NCBI GenBank assembly: GCA_964030475.1
Contig: CAXIPT010000001.1
Span: forward strand, 14,512,769-14,576,768
DNA length: 64,000 nucleotides
DNA from: Tethya wilhelma
Lineage: Eukaryota > Porifera > Demospongiae > Tethyida > Tethyidae
Direction: 5' to 3'
Under the pieces are notes generated by a model. It saw only the letters and a program-made list of their open reading frames with translations. It was not told where the DNA came from and searched no databases. Every line of letters begins with the position of its first letter. Position 1 is the first letter of the stretch. Position numbers and translations under genes: made by a program. Of this stretch, positions 25,451 through 36,783 are shown piece by piece.

Positions 25451-28400
25451 TGTACACAAGTTTTGCTTTAACAAAAACCATTGTTTGTGTATTATTTAGA
25501 ATTTTCAGCTGGTGTTCTTCCCACTGGCCTGTGAACATATTGTTAGAATGTCAAGAGTTCTCAAGCAGCCTGGTGGACATCTTGTACTGATTGGAATTGG
25601 TGGTGTTGGAAAGCGAAGCTGTTTGCAACTGGCAGCCCATATTACCGACTGTCAATACCATTATCTTGCTCTGGAGTACAACCAGAATGAAGCGGAGTGC
25701 AAGGAACAAATCAAGGACATCTTAGTCCAGTGTGGAGTGGAAGAGAAACAAACTGTAATTGTAATATCGGAAAACAATATGGAACAGGTATATGTAGCAA
25801 TGCAGTAAGACTCAATGAGTCATTCCTGTGGTATAGTCATTGTTTGAAAGAAGATCCATGTACTGTACAAACCTTAGAATGTATTTCCTTGCACTGATTC
25901 AGGGATTTATTTTCCAAGCATTTCACGAACTCATTGTGAGTGGAGAGATAAGAGATCTCTTCACCAGAGAAGAAATGGACACCATAACCAGTCAGATAGC
26001 TGAGAAGATTGCTTTGAAAGGAGATAATGTGCTAGAGTACCGTAGTACTTCTCTATCTAATCTGTACAACAAATTTACTGAGGTATGAAAGTATCTCTAA
26101 GAGTACAGTGGTAATCAACTGTAACTTTTTTGTACAGAGAGTAAGCAAGAATCTCCATCTTGTGATTTGCTTTACTCCTTCAAGTCCTAGTTTATTGGAG
26201 TCTTGCAGAAAGTATCCTAGCTTTGTCACTCATGCCACTGTGGATGTGTATGACGAATGGCCATCTAAGGCTCTCTGTGGAGTGGCACTGAAAGAGATCA
26301 ATGCCAATGAACTCTCAAGGAGTGAGATCAAAGCACTATCAAAGGTATTGCTTGTGGTATAGGTACAAGTTGGTATCCTATTTATCTTGTCGGTATTTGT
26401 GTAATCTATAGGAGGTGCTGAATCAAGTTGTGACAGTCTGCTTGAAAGTACACAGTATCATTGTGCCAACTCTACACAAGGCCCAGTACGAACGCGAGCT
26501 CTCTCTATCTGTGAATTCATCCACATTCATTCACTTCATTCGAATGTTCTGCAAGACACTCTCAGAACAGCAGAACAAGATCAGCACCAAAACGTTAGAG
26601 AGTTACAAAGTTTATAGGTGTCCGGATGTTATACCATTGTCTTCATATATATCTTGAATACAGAGCATACCTAGAGGCTGGGCTGAGTCATCTTCAGCAG
26701 GCTGATGAGAGAGTGGTCCAAATGAAGCACGAACTACAACTAATTCAGCCTGAAATCGAAGCAAAAGCCCAGGTAGATACATCTACATAAATGCCTGTAT
26801 ACTATAACTCATATAAAATAGTCCAATTGCCTGCATGTACTCATTTTGTGTTAATTTTTAGGAAGCTGAGGCTCTAATGGTACAGCTGTCCACAGAACAA
26901 AGACAGTTGGATGAATTGAGAGAAGTTGTGACACAAGAGAGGGCTGACATTGCAAAGGAGACCGAATACGTTACAAGGCTCTCTCAGGTTAGATATCCAG
27001 TACTCGTGCAAAGATGCTTGAATTACTCCTATTGCCATCCTGTATTGGTGTAGGAGGCTGAAAATGACTTGAATTCTGTACTGCCAGCATTAAGAAGTGC
27101 AGAAAAGGGACTCGATGCTTTAAAGAAAAGTGATTTAGTTGAGATCAGGTATTTCATCAGCATAGGGATCTTAAATTGTTAACTAAAGGCAATTCTCTAT
27201 GCATTGAGTAGCTGCAAAATATCCTACATCTATAGATCTTACGGTACACCTCCATCGATGGTGATGCATGTGATGAGTGCTGTATGTGTTCTTTTGCAAC
27301 AACCTACTGACTGGTCCACAGTGAAACACCTCATGGCTGATCCAGCTGCCTTCTTGAAACTGCTCACTGGCTTCAAGAAAAATGAAATTCCTGAAAAAGT
27401 ATACATGATGACATGTATAGTATGGTTTGTGTGGGTATTCCTTAAGCTTATCGTTTCAAATTTATTTAGGTTTTTTCTAAGTTAAAACGTTATGTTAAGG
27501 ACCCCAACTTTCAACCGGATAAAGTAGCACATTTTTCTGTGGCCTGTCAGTCTTTCTGCGAATGGGTGTTGGCAATTGAGCACTACGGTAGAGTGTACAG
27601 AATTGTGGAACCAAAGAGGCAACTCCATCGTGAGACATCAACCAAACTTCAAGCCGTAAAGGAGAGATTGATAATAAAAGAGAAGCAGTTGAAAGATGTG
27701 AGTTATGAGTGTGCATTCATAGTTATAAAGTAGTAAAAATTTCAAAAAAATTACTAGCGTAGGAATGGGCAGTGCGGTAAAAAGCATTGGAACAAGGCAT
27801 GTCTCAATTTCGGCACATGACTACTTCATTTTTGATTTATTCTTGATCCCTAATATGGATCATCAGTGTCATAAATGCAAAGATCTGTACTACTATAGTA
27901 CCATAGCTTATTGTTGCATTGGTTCAATCTATAATCAGTTGGCTAAGCAGTGGAGTAAATCATAATAAGACAGGCAACTTAAACTGGACTGCCGGCCAAG
28001 AGTTGGGCATAAAAAATGAAGTAGTCATGTGCCGAAATTGAGACATGCCTTGTTCCAATGCTTTTTACCGCACTGCCCATTCCTACGCTAGTAATTTTTT
28101 TGAAATTTTTACTACTTGTTCATTCACTTTTTTCAACACTACAGTGACAATCAGAGACTGGTTATTGTCCCTACAAAAAGCTTGAGTAGCAGCTACTATG
28201 CATTTCATTATGCTGGAGTAGGCTAATGCGCATGCGCATAATAATGCCACGTGGATGGATGACCTTTGAACTCTACTTACAAGATGGCTGCATTCAGTGT
28301 AGTACATGAATTTATACACTAAGTTTCAAAGCTTTCTAGTTTTTGTTTAGGGCCATTTGAGATTGAAACGAGTATCAAGGAATGTAGTACCCATGAAAAG

Positions 28401-31400
28401 AACTTACTTTGTGCTGTCAAAGTTGGCTCAACACTTTCTGGTTCTCTGGAAATCCTTTTCAAGTAAGTCAGTTAGGAAGTACGTTAGAGAACAAAAAATG
28501 GCACTATGGTGGCTTCCCAATAGCGCTCACTACGAGTTCTGAGGAAAGTTTTTGTGAGTTTTAGGCCATGCATGCAATTGGTAATCTGTCACTAAAAGCC
28601 TCTGAGCACCTTTGAAGGTTTAATTTTGTTTGACTAGATTTTTATAATGGCCAACATTTTGTATGGTGTCTATGGGACAGTCGGCCCATTCCTACTATAC
28701 GTACTACCGTACGTATGATACATGTACAATGTATGAATGTTTACCATAGGTGCCAACCAGAGGAGGTTGGACACGCGTCATCAAAGATCACGTGAAAGCA
28801 CTTGAAATGGAACCTTTTGGAACCAGCTGACTCAGCATTTTTCTATAGTCGCGAAATTATTATGTTATACGTGACAGAGTCAAAATGAGTTGTTAGAAGC
28901 GATGCAAGAAGCAGAACCAGAACAGAGAGGTGTAAAGCGAGTGGTACTGCAAGTACACCAAAGAAAGCATGTAAAAACAGGAAGGCCAGAGGAATAACAT
29001 ACTGAAAAGTCGCCAAAAGTACAGCCAACTCAGTTGATGTTCATAAAAGAATGGGCTGATAATTCTTTAGAGCATTCTTCACATACACCTTTAACTTCAA
29101 ACAGCCATATTCATCTCTCAAAACGTCAGAATTTGCCTAGCCGGCTCGATTAGCCAGTTGCATTGGCGGAGTGTAAAGTTCAATCATAAAATTCGCGTAT
29201 ATGATCGCAGTAAAACATGTGCGTCACATGACAGTTGACAAGTTATGACGCGCGTCCAACCTCCTCTGGGTGCCAACTGTCCCGGAACTCCCGGGACAGT
29301 CCCGGATTTGAAGCCTCTGTCCCGTGTCCCGCCCGGAAATCCAAATTTACCTGAAATGTCCCGGATTTCAGACAGAAATGCACTTTTCCCAGAAAAATGC
29401 AACCATTTTTCTCAAAAACTTAGCTTTTTCAACTCTATACTCTCCTAAAACTACCTAAAAAGGCTAACAAAGCAATAATTTTAGCTTTCTGAAGCGCTAG
29501 CCACGCTAAGATCGTATTTGCACTTTGTACTTTTGCAATTAAATGGGCGTGTCAACACGTAAAGGGGGCGTGGCTCAAAATTTTCGCGCGCGCAGTTTTA
29601 ATGTCCCGGGATTTTTTTGCTGAAGGTTGGCACCTATGGTTTACACTCTATCACCACATAGCTTGAAGACCAGTTGGCTGAATTGAATGAACAGTATACG
29701 ATCAAAGTTGATGAACGAGATGTTTTAGAAGACAAGAGGCAACAAATTTCCATCAAACTACAACGAGCAGAAACTCTCACACAGTCACTCAGTGATGAAC
29801 AGGTTTGAGATCTTTTGCTCAGCGAATCACTGTACTAAGTTTGTTGATAATAATCATGATGATATCATTTCAGCTACGTTGGCAAGAAACCCTGTCGACT
29901 TTGAACTCTCAAAGCTCCTCAATCATAGGAGACTCCATTCTATCAGCAGCATGTTTGGTGTACCTTGGCCCATTTCCTTTACCTCTGAGAGTATCATTGT
30001 TGTCAAAATGGAAGCAGCTGTGTGAGGAAAGCAAGCTCTTGTACGATGTCCACTACAGTATGGAACTACTGACTGAATCAGAAGAAGTAAGAATGGTCAT
30101 TAACTAATAGCTCATCGTTCAAATTTATACTTATCTGTTTTCTTCAGGTATTGGAGTGGTATGTACATCACCTACCAAAGGACACTTGCTCTGTTCAAAA
30201 TGCAACTGTGATTAAGCTGTCTGACAAGTGGCCATTTATTGTTGATCCTCAACACCAAGCAATAAAGTCAGTTTCAAATCCTTTTCGTGTTATGCAATCA
30301 ATCTAATTTGGCTGTGTAAATAGATGGCTGAAGGCTATGTATGCAGATGAAGGTCTCAAAGTGTTATCTTTTAGCAGTAGTGAGCTTGTCACACATTTGG
30401 AGCAAGCAGTGAGTGCTGGACTGCCTGTCTTGATAGAGGTATGTACATGTATGTGTCTTGTAATGTACAGACATTATACATGTGTACTACTAAAACTTAG
30501 GATGTATCTGATCAATTAAGTTCAACATTGGAGCCCTTCTTATTGAAGCAAGTGGTGACCACTCAAGGACAACAATTTCTTAGAGTTGGAAAAATTGAGA
30601 TTCCTTACAACCCATCATTCAAGTAAGATATGCATGCGCTTGCATGCAAGTACGTCACAGTCCCTAGCTGTTCCAGCATGTATGCATGTTATCATAGCAC
30701 ATGACACTTGCACAGACTCCTTTTAGTGAGCCATCAAGCTGATTTGAGACTCTCATCAGAACTTTGTCTAAAAACTACTGTTGTGAACTTCTCTGCCACT
30801 TTTGAGGGCCTTCAGGATCAATTGCTCTCCACTGTTATTAACTTAGAGGAACCAGAATTAGAAGCTCAATACTCAGCGCTCTTACGGAATATCTCTTCAG
30901 ACAAGAGACAACTGAGAACAATGGAGCAAAAACTACTTGAATTGTTAAAGAGTAGCTCAGGTAAAATTAATGTGTAGAATAAACATTAATCTCATTATTA
31001 TTATTGATTTTTTTTTTCTGCAGGAGATCTCCTTAAAGACAATGAGTTGGTAGAGATGCTACGAGGTGCCAAGCAAGTTGCTTCAGAAGTTAAAGAGAGG
31101 CTGCAAACTGCACAACTAACCAGAGATGAAATTCAATCTACTAGACACAAATATCAGCCGGTACGTGCATGGTCACCGATGTATGCATGCATAATCAACT
31201 CTTTGTGTTTTAATGAGTGTTCATTGCTTTACAGTTGGCAACACGTGGCTCGATTCTGTACTTTTCAACTGTGGACTTGAGGCATTTGAGTGTGATGTAC
31301 CAGTTCTCCATTGAGAGATTCTACACACTCTTTACTCAGTCAATTCGAGCCATTCCATCTCCAAAACAAATGCAGAGTAATCAAAACAGCGTAGAATATG

Positions 31401-34400
31401 GAAATTTGTTTCTAGAGTATCTTGTGCAGTTGATAGAACATTTTACACAAGCTTTGCACAAGGAGGTCTCCATTGCTTTATCCTCTGAGCACCATCTTCC
31501 TTTTGTATTCAAGTTGTGCTCTTCATTACTACAACGTGGAGATGAAACTCTCAATATTGTACCGTGTGTTAGTACTAGTGAGTGGAACATGATGATACAA
31601 GCACAACAGATTATTTTGTCAACTGAGAATCTCTCTGAAGATGTCAACATCTCACGAAAGCTATCCAGTAGTTATCATCCCAAAAAAGTTCGTAGTAAAC
31701 TACAAAAGCCTGATTTTCTCACTGAAAATACGTGGGAGACAGTAGCTAGAATGGAGAAGAGCATCTCTTGCTTTAAAGGACTTCAGGAACACATTATAAG
31801 AAATGCAGATCTTTGGATTAAGTTCACCAATTCAAACGATCCATGGGAATTTGATTTTTCAGAATTGACATCCACCGCAACCTCATCAGCAACTTCACAA
31901 AGTTCACGGTCCAAGAAATCATCTCAACCATTTGTACCATCACTCCTAAACCGTTTTCAGAAACTTCTCCTCATCAAAGTATTTACGCCTGGCTCTCTGT
32001 CATCTGCTGTAAAGAAGTTCATCAGTATAGAGATGGGACCATCTTATACTGTGAAACCACTGTACAATCTCAGACATGTATTGGATAAGTCTACTCCTAC
32101 CACTCCAGTACTGTTCATCCTTGCACAAGGTGAGAACAAACATCAACATCATGTATGCACCTGAATTGATTCCATATTATCTATATCTATGCACTTCAGA
32201 TACTGATCCTAGTGCCCAGTTGAGTCAACTTGCAAGCAGTGTGGCTCCATACCGTTCTTTTTTGGAGAGTGTCTCTCTTGGACAGGGACAAGGAGACAAA
32301 GCATTGGAGCTGATTCGCTTGGCTCTTCAAAAGGGAAAATGGATTTTCCTTCAGAACTGTCATCTAGCACCATCATGGATGCCTGATCTGGAAGCTCTTT
32401 TGAAAAAGTATAAACTTGTATAACATTTTCGTTAAAGTCACTAAGTACATATAGCTAGGTTTTACATGTACATGTTTGATTAATTGTGATTGTCACAGTT
32501 TGAAATCTACTTCAGTGGCTCATGAGAACTTTCGTCTTTGGCTCAGCTCCAAAGAGACCAACATCTTACCGTCTTCTGTCCTTCAGTCCAGCATTAAGGT
32601 AACACAAGCAATGATATCCACCTTAGTTGATACAACCTCGTCCATGATATTGTTCACTATGCTGTATATTGATGCAGGTATCAGTGGAGCCTCCAAAGGG
32701 TCTCGCATCTAACATGCAGCAACTCATTTCATCTCAAGGAACTCCAGCAGTTGATCGGCAGCTGTTTGACGATGAAGACTGTGATACAACATGGAAACGA
32801 TTGGTGTATTCACTGTGTCTGTTTCATGCTGTCGTCAATGGCAGGAAAGCTTTTGGTACAGCAGGCTGGAGGGTTCCATATGGCTTTAGTCCCACAGATT
32901 TGAAGGTTAGTACTTCTGAATCAGTATACCAGCATAGAAATACAGTACGTAATCATTGATTTGCTTCCTGGTGTTAAGTTGTTTGTTAAGGTATTAATAG
33001 ACTGAGTCTGTTTAAAAGTATCAGATGAGATTGCTACTCATTGATCATTTTCTTAGGTCACACTTGAACTGCTAAAGGCAGAAGTTCAAAGGTCAACACT
33101 TCCTTCTTCAGTCTCCTGGTCCACTGTCCGCTACCTAGCTGGTGAGATTTGTTATGGAGGAAGGGTTACAGATTCTCAAGATCTCTGTTGTTTAAGAGCT
33201 TTGCTTCAAGAGTTTTGTAGCGATTCCGATGTCCAAACTGACAACCCTATTGAGGTACTAGTCCCCATGTGCATGCATATATTGATGATTGACCTTTCAA
33301 GTTGCTATTATCTGTCATATCTATACACGAATCATTTAGATATTCAGGCCAGTGCCTCTTGGAATCAGCTATGATGCCTGTTGTGCTAGAATAGAAAAAT
33401 CTTCTTTGGAAGACAGCCCTGAGATGTTTGGCCTCCCTCATTCACTGATCCATGCTACTGCTAAAGCTGAATCACAGACATTTCTTCACAATTTACACAC
33501 AATGAAAAGAGCAAGTAATAATGAAATGTAAGAAAATTCTATCAATACAGAGTCTCTATATATGACAGTTATGTTGCTTATCTACTGATTCTCTTATGTT
33601 TACATCATGATACATTCTATTTTTTCACGCAGTCTTTACACGAGACATCATAGTGAACTCCTTCTTGAGAGAGCATCTCAACTGTTGGAGAAGCTGCCAT
33701 CATCAATAGACACTTCATTGTTTCAAATTCACCTATCATCAAGTGATGACGAGGAGAAAACTAGAAAAGAGCACTCTCACACTTCGGATGGTGCTGTAGT
33801 GGACCATCTCTCTCCATATTCGGTTCTATTTGTGAATGAGGTCTCGCAGTGGAATGAAAGGCTGACAGTTGTGTCCACTTCTCTTTGTGATCTCATTACA
33901 GCTGTGAAGGGGGATTCAGTTTTTGACGAGGAAATGGAAGGACTGTACACAGCACTAGCATGTGGTGATGTACCAAAACAGTGGCAGGTATTAACAGAAA
34001 AGAAAACAACAAGTACAATGCATTACTTAGCTATAGATTCCTAATTACTTATGCAGGCATATGCATTGTCTACATGATGAGGAATTGCTGTGGCAATGAA
34101 TTTCATACCTTTATTGTATTCTATTGTCGTAGTTCTTTGCTGAGGATCACCAGTCTCTCTCAAAATGGACTGACAAATTCACAGATTGCTTCAGACACAT
34201 CACAAAGTGGGCATATCTCAACCAACCTCTGTCACCTGATGCTGAAAGATTACATCGTCTACCAGAAAAGATTTGGTATCCTTCCATATCTTCACCCCAA
34301 CGTAAGTCAAATAGTGTGGTGCCATGATAATTTTCCTTTACTGGACAACTTACACAGTTGCATAGTAGAGTGAAAACATTGAGGGCTTGCATGTTTCCTG

Positions 34401-35080
34401 TGTATAGGTCGAATTCAGTTGAAAGTTTATTGATACTGCAGGTCTATTTGGTGCCATAATCCTTACTTATGCCAGGAGTAACAAAGTTCCTCTAGATGAT
34501 ATCTCCATAGTACTAGAGGATACAAAATCTTCAATCAAGGTAAGAAAACATCAAGAAACAATTAACCATTAGACTATGAAAATAGTTACCTCATGACTCA
34601 TAACATATACAGAAGCACTCATGTGCTTTGGTCCTTTCTGGACTAGGCCTTGAAGCAGCTTGTTGGAGTATTGAACAAGGATTGATTGACAATACAACCA
34701 CTTCACAGATCTATACATTACCAGACATGTTCTGTTGTCCAGTAACAGTAAGTTCTACCACAATCGATACTCTCTATGATCAGCACTAGTCTACAGCATG
34801 CTATATTATATAATTATATATATATATATAAATTATTATAATTATAGCGGCCTATAGAGTATCTTTTTTCATCCCTGATTTGTTCTAATTCTTGTAGGAT
34901 CTATCATCCATGGGGAAGAATGAGAGTGGTGGTAGTGGTGGGTACATATCATGGTATTCATGTCCCTTGTACATGTCCAAGACAAAACAAGAGCTGGTGA
35001 CGAGTGTCTTTGTTAGAGCATCCCAACCATCAAGCTACTGGTGTCAGCGTGGAACAGCACTGTTTCCATACAGACAATAA
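7794..35080 (+). CDS. Axonemal dynein heavy chain (divergent, perhaps DNAH14/DNAH6-like)
   Basis: This is the motor subunit of a ciliary/flagellar dynein. The 68-exon model has 4,556 aa and all phases close. Landmarks: linker with L-K-I-R-H-W (~1055) and F-P-R-F-Y-F-L-S (~1280); AAA1 P-loop GPAGTGKS (~1545) and F-D-E-F-N-R (~1596); AAA2 GPTGGGKST (~1832); AAA3 GKTGVGKT (~2381); AAA4 GIGGVGKRS (~2772); stalk and microtubule-binding domain ~2970-3320; then AAA5, AAA6 and a C-terminal domain with [11 protein letters not shown]. The usual G-G-G-R-N motif near the end of AAA3 is not recognisable. Subclass is uncertain. Exons: 7794-7880,7969-8607,8708-8811,8884-8946,9066-9188,9247-9394,9452-9509,9583-9882,9941-10482,10553-10675,10751-10924,12028-12246,12305-12376,12458-12657,12855-13078,13165-13358,13525-13605,13690-13857,14424-14545,14609-14718,14815-14876,14949-15053,15156-15274,15343-15505,15666-15913,15993-16224,20305-20358,20610-20755,20880-20948,21023-21209,21363-21439,21522-21687,21763-22023,22111-22662,22735-22800,22877-24079,24207-24335,24406-24494,24660-24879,24997-25164,25240-25392,25500-25787,25903-26082,26138-26344,26412-26617,26664-26772,26862-26987,27054-27148,27236-27398,27470-27697,29662-29802,29874-30086,30148-30266,30324-30438,30501-30622,30716-30960,31024-31160,31235-32129,32200-32407,32499-32598,32678-32905,33057-33254,33340-33527,33633-33987,34133-34301,34442-34539,34613-34747,34898-35080. 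Exon 25500 could instead start at 25510 (also in phase). Intron 16225-20304 hosts a Frizzled-like gene. Confidence 0.96.
9005..9065. repeat. CA-rich microsatellite at a dynein 3' splice site
   Basis: This is an imperfect (CA)n tract whose last bases, CACACAG, form the acceptor of dynein exon 9066-9188. It is one of several dinucleotide tracts in the window that lie against acceptors. Confidence 0.85.
10982..11197. repeat. Inverted-repeat element, family A, copy 2 (degraded)
   Basis: The left end TACCGTATAGCTAGAAATTT is mirrored on the right by AAATTTCTAGCTATA, followed by an AT-rich insertion and GGTA. It lies in the long dynein intron 10925-12027 and has no ORF. The right boundary is uncertain by about 20 bp. 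Confidence 0.6.
11211..11977. mobile_element. Fold-back element, family B, copy 1
   Basis: This 767-bp non-coding element lies in dynein intron 10925-12027. Its left end (TCATACGTACGGTAGTACGT, then AGTAGGAATGGGCCGACTG) and its interior (e.g. AATGCGCATGCGCATTAGCC) match, in reverse complement, the block at 27728-28719 in another intron of the same gene. The right end is a long palindrome (11791-11977). Both ends carry GTAGGAATGGGC. It is probably a non-autonomous fold-back transposon. Confidence 0.7.
11791..11977. repeat. Perfect 187-bp palindrome
   Basis: There are two 93-bp arms around a single central base (11884). The arms begin ACAAGTATAGTAAAAATTTC and end TTTCGGCACA, and are identical in every base I compared. 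In the related copy at 27728-28117 the same arms are separated by about 178 bp, so this copy has lost its spacer. An assembly fold-back artefact is also possible. Confidence 0.85.
14074..14310. repeat. Inverted-repeat element, family A, copy 3
   Basis: The left end TACCGTCTAGCGGGAAATTT is mirrored by AAATTTCCCGCTATACGGTA on the right, 237 bp in all. The interior has several AAATTTTC(A/G)CG-type subrepeats in both orientations. It lies in dynein intron 13858-14423. Confidence 0.85.
16403..19979 (-). CDS. Frizzled-family receptor with extra N-terminal membrane anchor, nested in a dynein intron
   Basis: The receptor is 744 aa from exons (minus strand) 19979-19527, 19457-19007 or its identical copy 18535-18085, 17989-17662, 17564-17509, 17437-17333 and 17244-16403; phases close. 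Residues 1-120 are hydrophilic and have no signal peptide, with the pentapeptide G-F-V-N-P twice. Residues 121-147 form a hydrophobic anchor. Next is a Frizzled cysteine-rich domain with exactly ten Cys, then a linker with C-R-P-E-C and a Frizzled-type seven-helix region. With a cytosolic N-terminus the anchor places the CRD outside, so eight membrane segments are predicted. The Dishevelled-binding K-T-x-x-x-W after helix 7 is replaced by V-S-V-K-E-W. The Lys-rich tail ends ...T-L-K-A-K. Frizzleds are Wnt receptors; coupling here is doubtful. The gene lies wholly within dynein intron 16225-20304 on the opposite strand. The CRD exon is 451 nt (not a multiple of 3), so using both copies would break the frame. 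Confidence 0.88.
17995..18024. repeat. (TG)n microsatellite at a Frizzled-like 3' splice site
   Basis: On the minus strand this is a (CA)n tract ending ACCCACAG at the acceptor of exon 17989-17662. It also abuts the left border of the 922-bp tandem duplication. Confidence 0.85.
18025..19868. repeat. Perfect 922-bp tandem duplication inside the Frizzled-like gene
   Basis: Unit 1 is 18025-18946 and unit 2 is 18947-19868, both starting TACAATCAATCAATCAAGAT. They are identical wherever compared, including the whole CRD exon and most of exon 1. Unit 1 lacks the start codon and first ~38 codons, so its exon-1 copy (about 18605-18946) is a fragment without its own start. Either a very recent duplication or an assembly artefact explains complete identity. 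Confidence 0.92.
19980..20304. other. Remaining dynein intron upstream of the nested Frizzled-like gene
   Basis: About 325 bp of AT-rich sequence with several ATGCATG motifs lies between the Frizzled-like start codon and dynein exon 20305-20358. It must hold the Frizzled-like promoter on the minus strand. No specific element was recognised. Confidence 0.5.
25403..25450. repeat. (GT)n microsatellite in a 107-bp dynein intron
   Basis: The near-perfect (GT)n tract starts 11 nt after the donor of exon 25240-25392 and ends about 50 nt before the next acceptor, so it fills nearly half of the intron. Confidence 0.9.
27728..28719. mobile_element. Fold-back element, family B, copy 2 (inverted relative to copy 1)
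   Basis: This 992-bp block in dynein intron 27698-29661 is the reverse-complement relative of 11211-11977. Two identical 106-bp arms (27728-27833 and 28012-28117) flank a 178-bp spacer. The rest carries the shared AATGCGCATGCGCAT core and ends ...GTACTACCGTACGTATGA. There is no ORF of note. Confidence 0.75.
28743..29640. mobile_element. GC-rich inverted-repeat element (D) interrupted by a second element
   Basis: The ends are exact complements: ACCATAGGTGCCAAC at 28743 and GTTGGCACCTATGGT at 29626-29640. The interior has CCCGGGACA-type repeats in both orientations (e.g. 29279-29340 and 29603-29611). Element C copy 1 (28758-29268) has inserted into its left end. Target duplications of D itself are unclear. 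Confidence 0.65.
28758..29268. mobile_element. MITE-like element, family C, copy 1, inserted in element D
   Basis: The termini are CAGAGGAGGTTGGACACGCG and its near-perfect complement CGCGTCCAACCTCCTCTG. The 9-mer GGTGCCAAC flanks it on both sides (28749-28757 and 29269-29277). It is 511 bp with no transposase. The second family member is at 51390-51538. Confidence 0.85.
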
Positions 35081-35285
35081 TTATTTTAATGACTTAGTTA
35101 AAATTTGCATGCATAACTGTACATATAAATTATGTTGTTTGATACTGATCAGTCGTTCATACTAAATTATGGTTGGTAGTTAGTGTAAATATCACGAATA
35201 GTGTAATTTACTTTGGCTGACAAAACAAATAATTGAAGAAACAGAAACAGTCCATCACTAATATCAATTGTATAATTATTAGCAG
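35081..35285. other. Convergent 3' spacer, dynein / GT92
   Basis: About 205 bp of AT-rich sequence separates the dynein stop from the stop codon of the first glycosyltransferase, which runs the other way. No canonical AATAAA for the dynein transcript was seen. Confidence 0.5.
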
Positions 35286-36536
35286 TTACTTACATGCATT
35301 AGGGTGTGTTTGCAATGTGTTACGTCTTAGATGAGCCATATATGCATTTGTTTTTGGTGCCTGTTTTCCCTTGTAACCACTAACCAGTGTCATAGCTGTA
35401 TGGACTCCAACTTCACGTACAGCTGAGAGTTTGTGAATGGACTTAAAATTAACTTCATTACGTGAATCTATTTTCTTATTCACAAGATACCGAGTCACAT
35501 TACCATCCTTTATGGTGTTTGGATCTTGTGTCAATCCACAATCAGAGTGATAGAGAGACCAGAGAAAATTGATGGAACCAATGTTACTGTCAAAGAGTCT
35601 TTGAACATAATAATGGATGTCTGATTTTCCTGGAACAACCGGTACAAAGAAGTCATCAGTGTCGTACAAAAGAGCATGGTCATATGTTTCACGGTGACGA
35701 TATATGCAGTCATTGTAGAATAAAACTTGTTGATAGTGGTGGACATGTGATTTGTTCAAAGCAGGCCAAACATCAAGTGTGGTGTAGTTAGTATCCAAAT
35801 ATTGTTGCAGAACTGTATCATTTGCATTGCCTTCATCGATAAATGATTGCTGAGCATACATGTAAATGTGGTCCACTCCAATTGTCTTTTGATAAAGCAA
35901 CCATTGTCTTAACCATGATGGGTTGCCAAAGACTGTTACACAAACAACAATTGAAACAGTTTGTTTATTTAAGCTCAGTTGGCCAGGAGGTATGTACAAA
36001 CCTCTCTCAGTCTGAGCTTTCTGTTCACGGCCCATTTCGTCCTGGTACAGTACAAACATCGAGCTTCCATTATGTGGTACAGGCAAGTTACAACAGGTTA
36101 CTATTGCCTCACTATGAGTCAAATATGATTCGTGTTTCTGTACCCACTCATACTGGATAAACATTTTGACAGTAACATCTTCAGTTCTGTATCCTTCACT
36201 TTCGCATCCTGTCGTCACATGATCTTTTAGTGCCTTTTTTAATATGACTATGAATATCACAGTGGCATTCTTGCAGGCTAGTGTTGATTCACCTAAAAAT
36301 GCAATTCGTGGCAGCAATGGACCATGGTCCCACTGTGACAGTTTAGTTGGTACAACTTCATCACCAATGCTGTTGTCAGTAGATTCTGAGTAGGTCTGTC
36401 CTGGTGAGAGAATTGCTGATATCAAGTTCCTGCTATCTCTTCTGGCCGGTCGTCTTAGACTCACATACAATAGAAGTAAAATGGTGAACATCAGTAAGGG
36501 CACAAAGATGTAGGTTTTGCAAGGCCGAGGGTTCAT
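35286..36536 (-). CDS. Glycosyltransferase family 92 (DUF23) protein, paralogue 1
   Basis: Predicted Golgi type II glycosyltransferase of 416 aa in a single exon. A short cytosolic N-terminus is followed by an anchor (F-V-P-L-L-M-F-T-I-L-L-L-L-Y-V). The lumenal catalytic domain has the family signatures: W-L-L-Y-Q-K-x-x-G-V-D-H-I-Y-M-Y, then Y-D-x-A-L-L-Y-D-T-D-D-F-F (the acidic metal/sugar-nucleotide motif) and a C-terminal A-H-x-R-R-N. GT92 members in other animals include galactosyltransferases acting on N-glycan core fucose; the acceptor here is unknown. An in-frame GTG lies one codon upstream, but ATG at 36536 is the normal start. The last codons overlap a GTAAGT, so an unrecognised 3' exon is possible; the paralogue at 39111-40397 ends a few residues later. 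It is transcribed toward the dynein gene. Confidence 0.88.
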   Translation of the reverse strand: MNPRPCKTYIFVPLLMFTILLLLYVSLRRPARRDSRNLISAILSPGQTYSESTDNSIGDEVVPTKLSQWDHGPLLPRIAFLGESTLACKNATVIFIVILKKALKDHVTTGCESEGYRTEDVTVKMFIQYEWVQKHESYLTHSEAIVTCCNLPVPHNGSSMFVLYQDEMGREQKAQTERGLYIPPGQLSLNKQTVSIVVCVTVFGNPSWLRQWLLYQKTIGVDHIYMYAQQSFIDEGNANDTVLQQYLDTNYTTLDVWPALNKSHVHHYQQVLFYNDCIYRHRETYDHALLYDTDDFFVPVVPGKSDIHYYVQRLFDSNIGSINFLWSLYHSDCGLTQDPNTIKDGNVTRYLVNKKIDSRNEVNFKSIHKLSAVREVGVHTAMTLVSGYKGKQAPKTNAYMAHLRRNTLQTHPNACK

Positions 36537-36783
36537 CACTGGTTATTTGCAGCGTGCAAGCCTTTTTTTTTCTTTTTCAGGTATTTAGAACTAAAGCTAA
36601 AGGGTCGTCAATTTCGAAAACGCAATTCATTTGAGACAGGTAACTTTTGAGCACTTATCAGTGCTGAGTAATAGTAATATCATTGCCATTGGTTAGCGTG
36701 CCTAGACCCTTTCTTGTTGGAGCAATAATGGGCTGCAATATCAAGTTTTTGCAGCAGAACAAGTAGTAGTAGTATAGGGCTGC

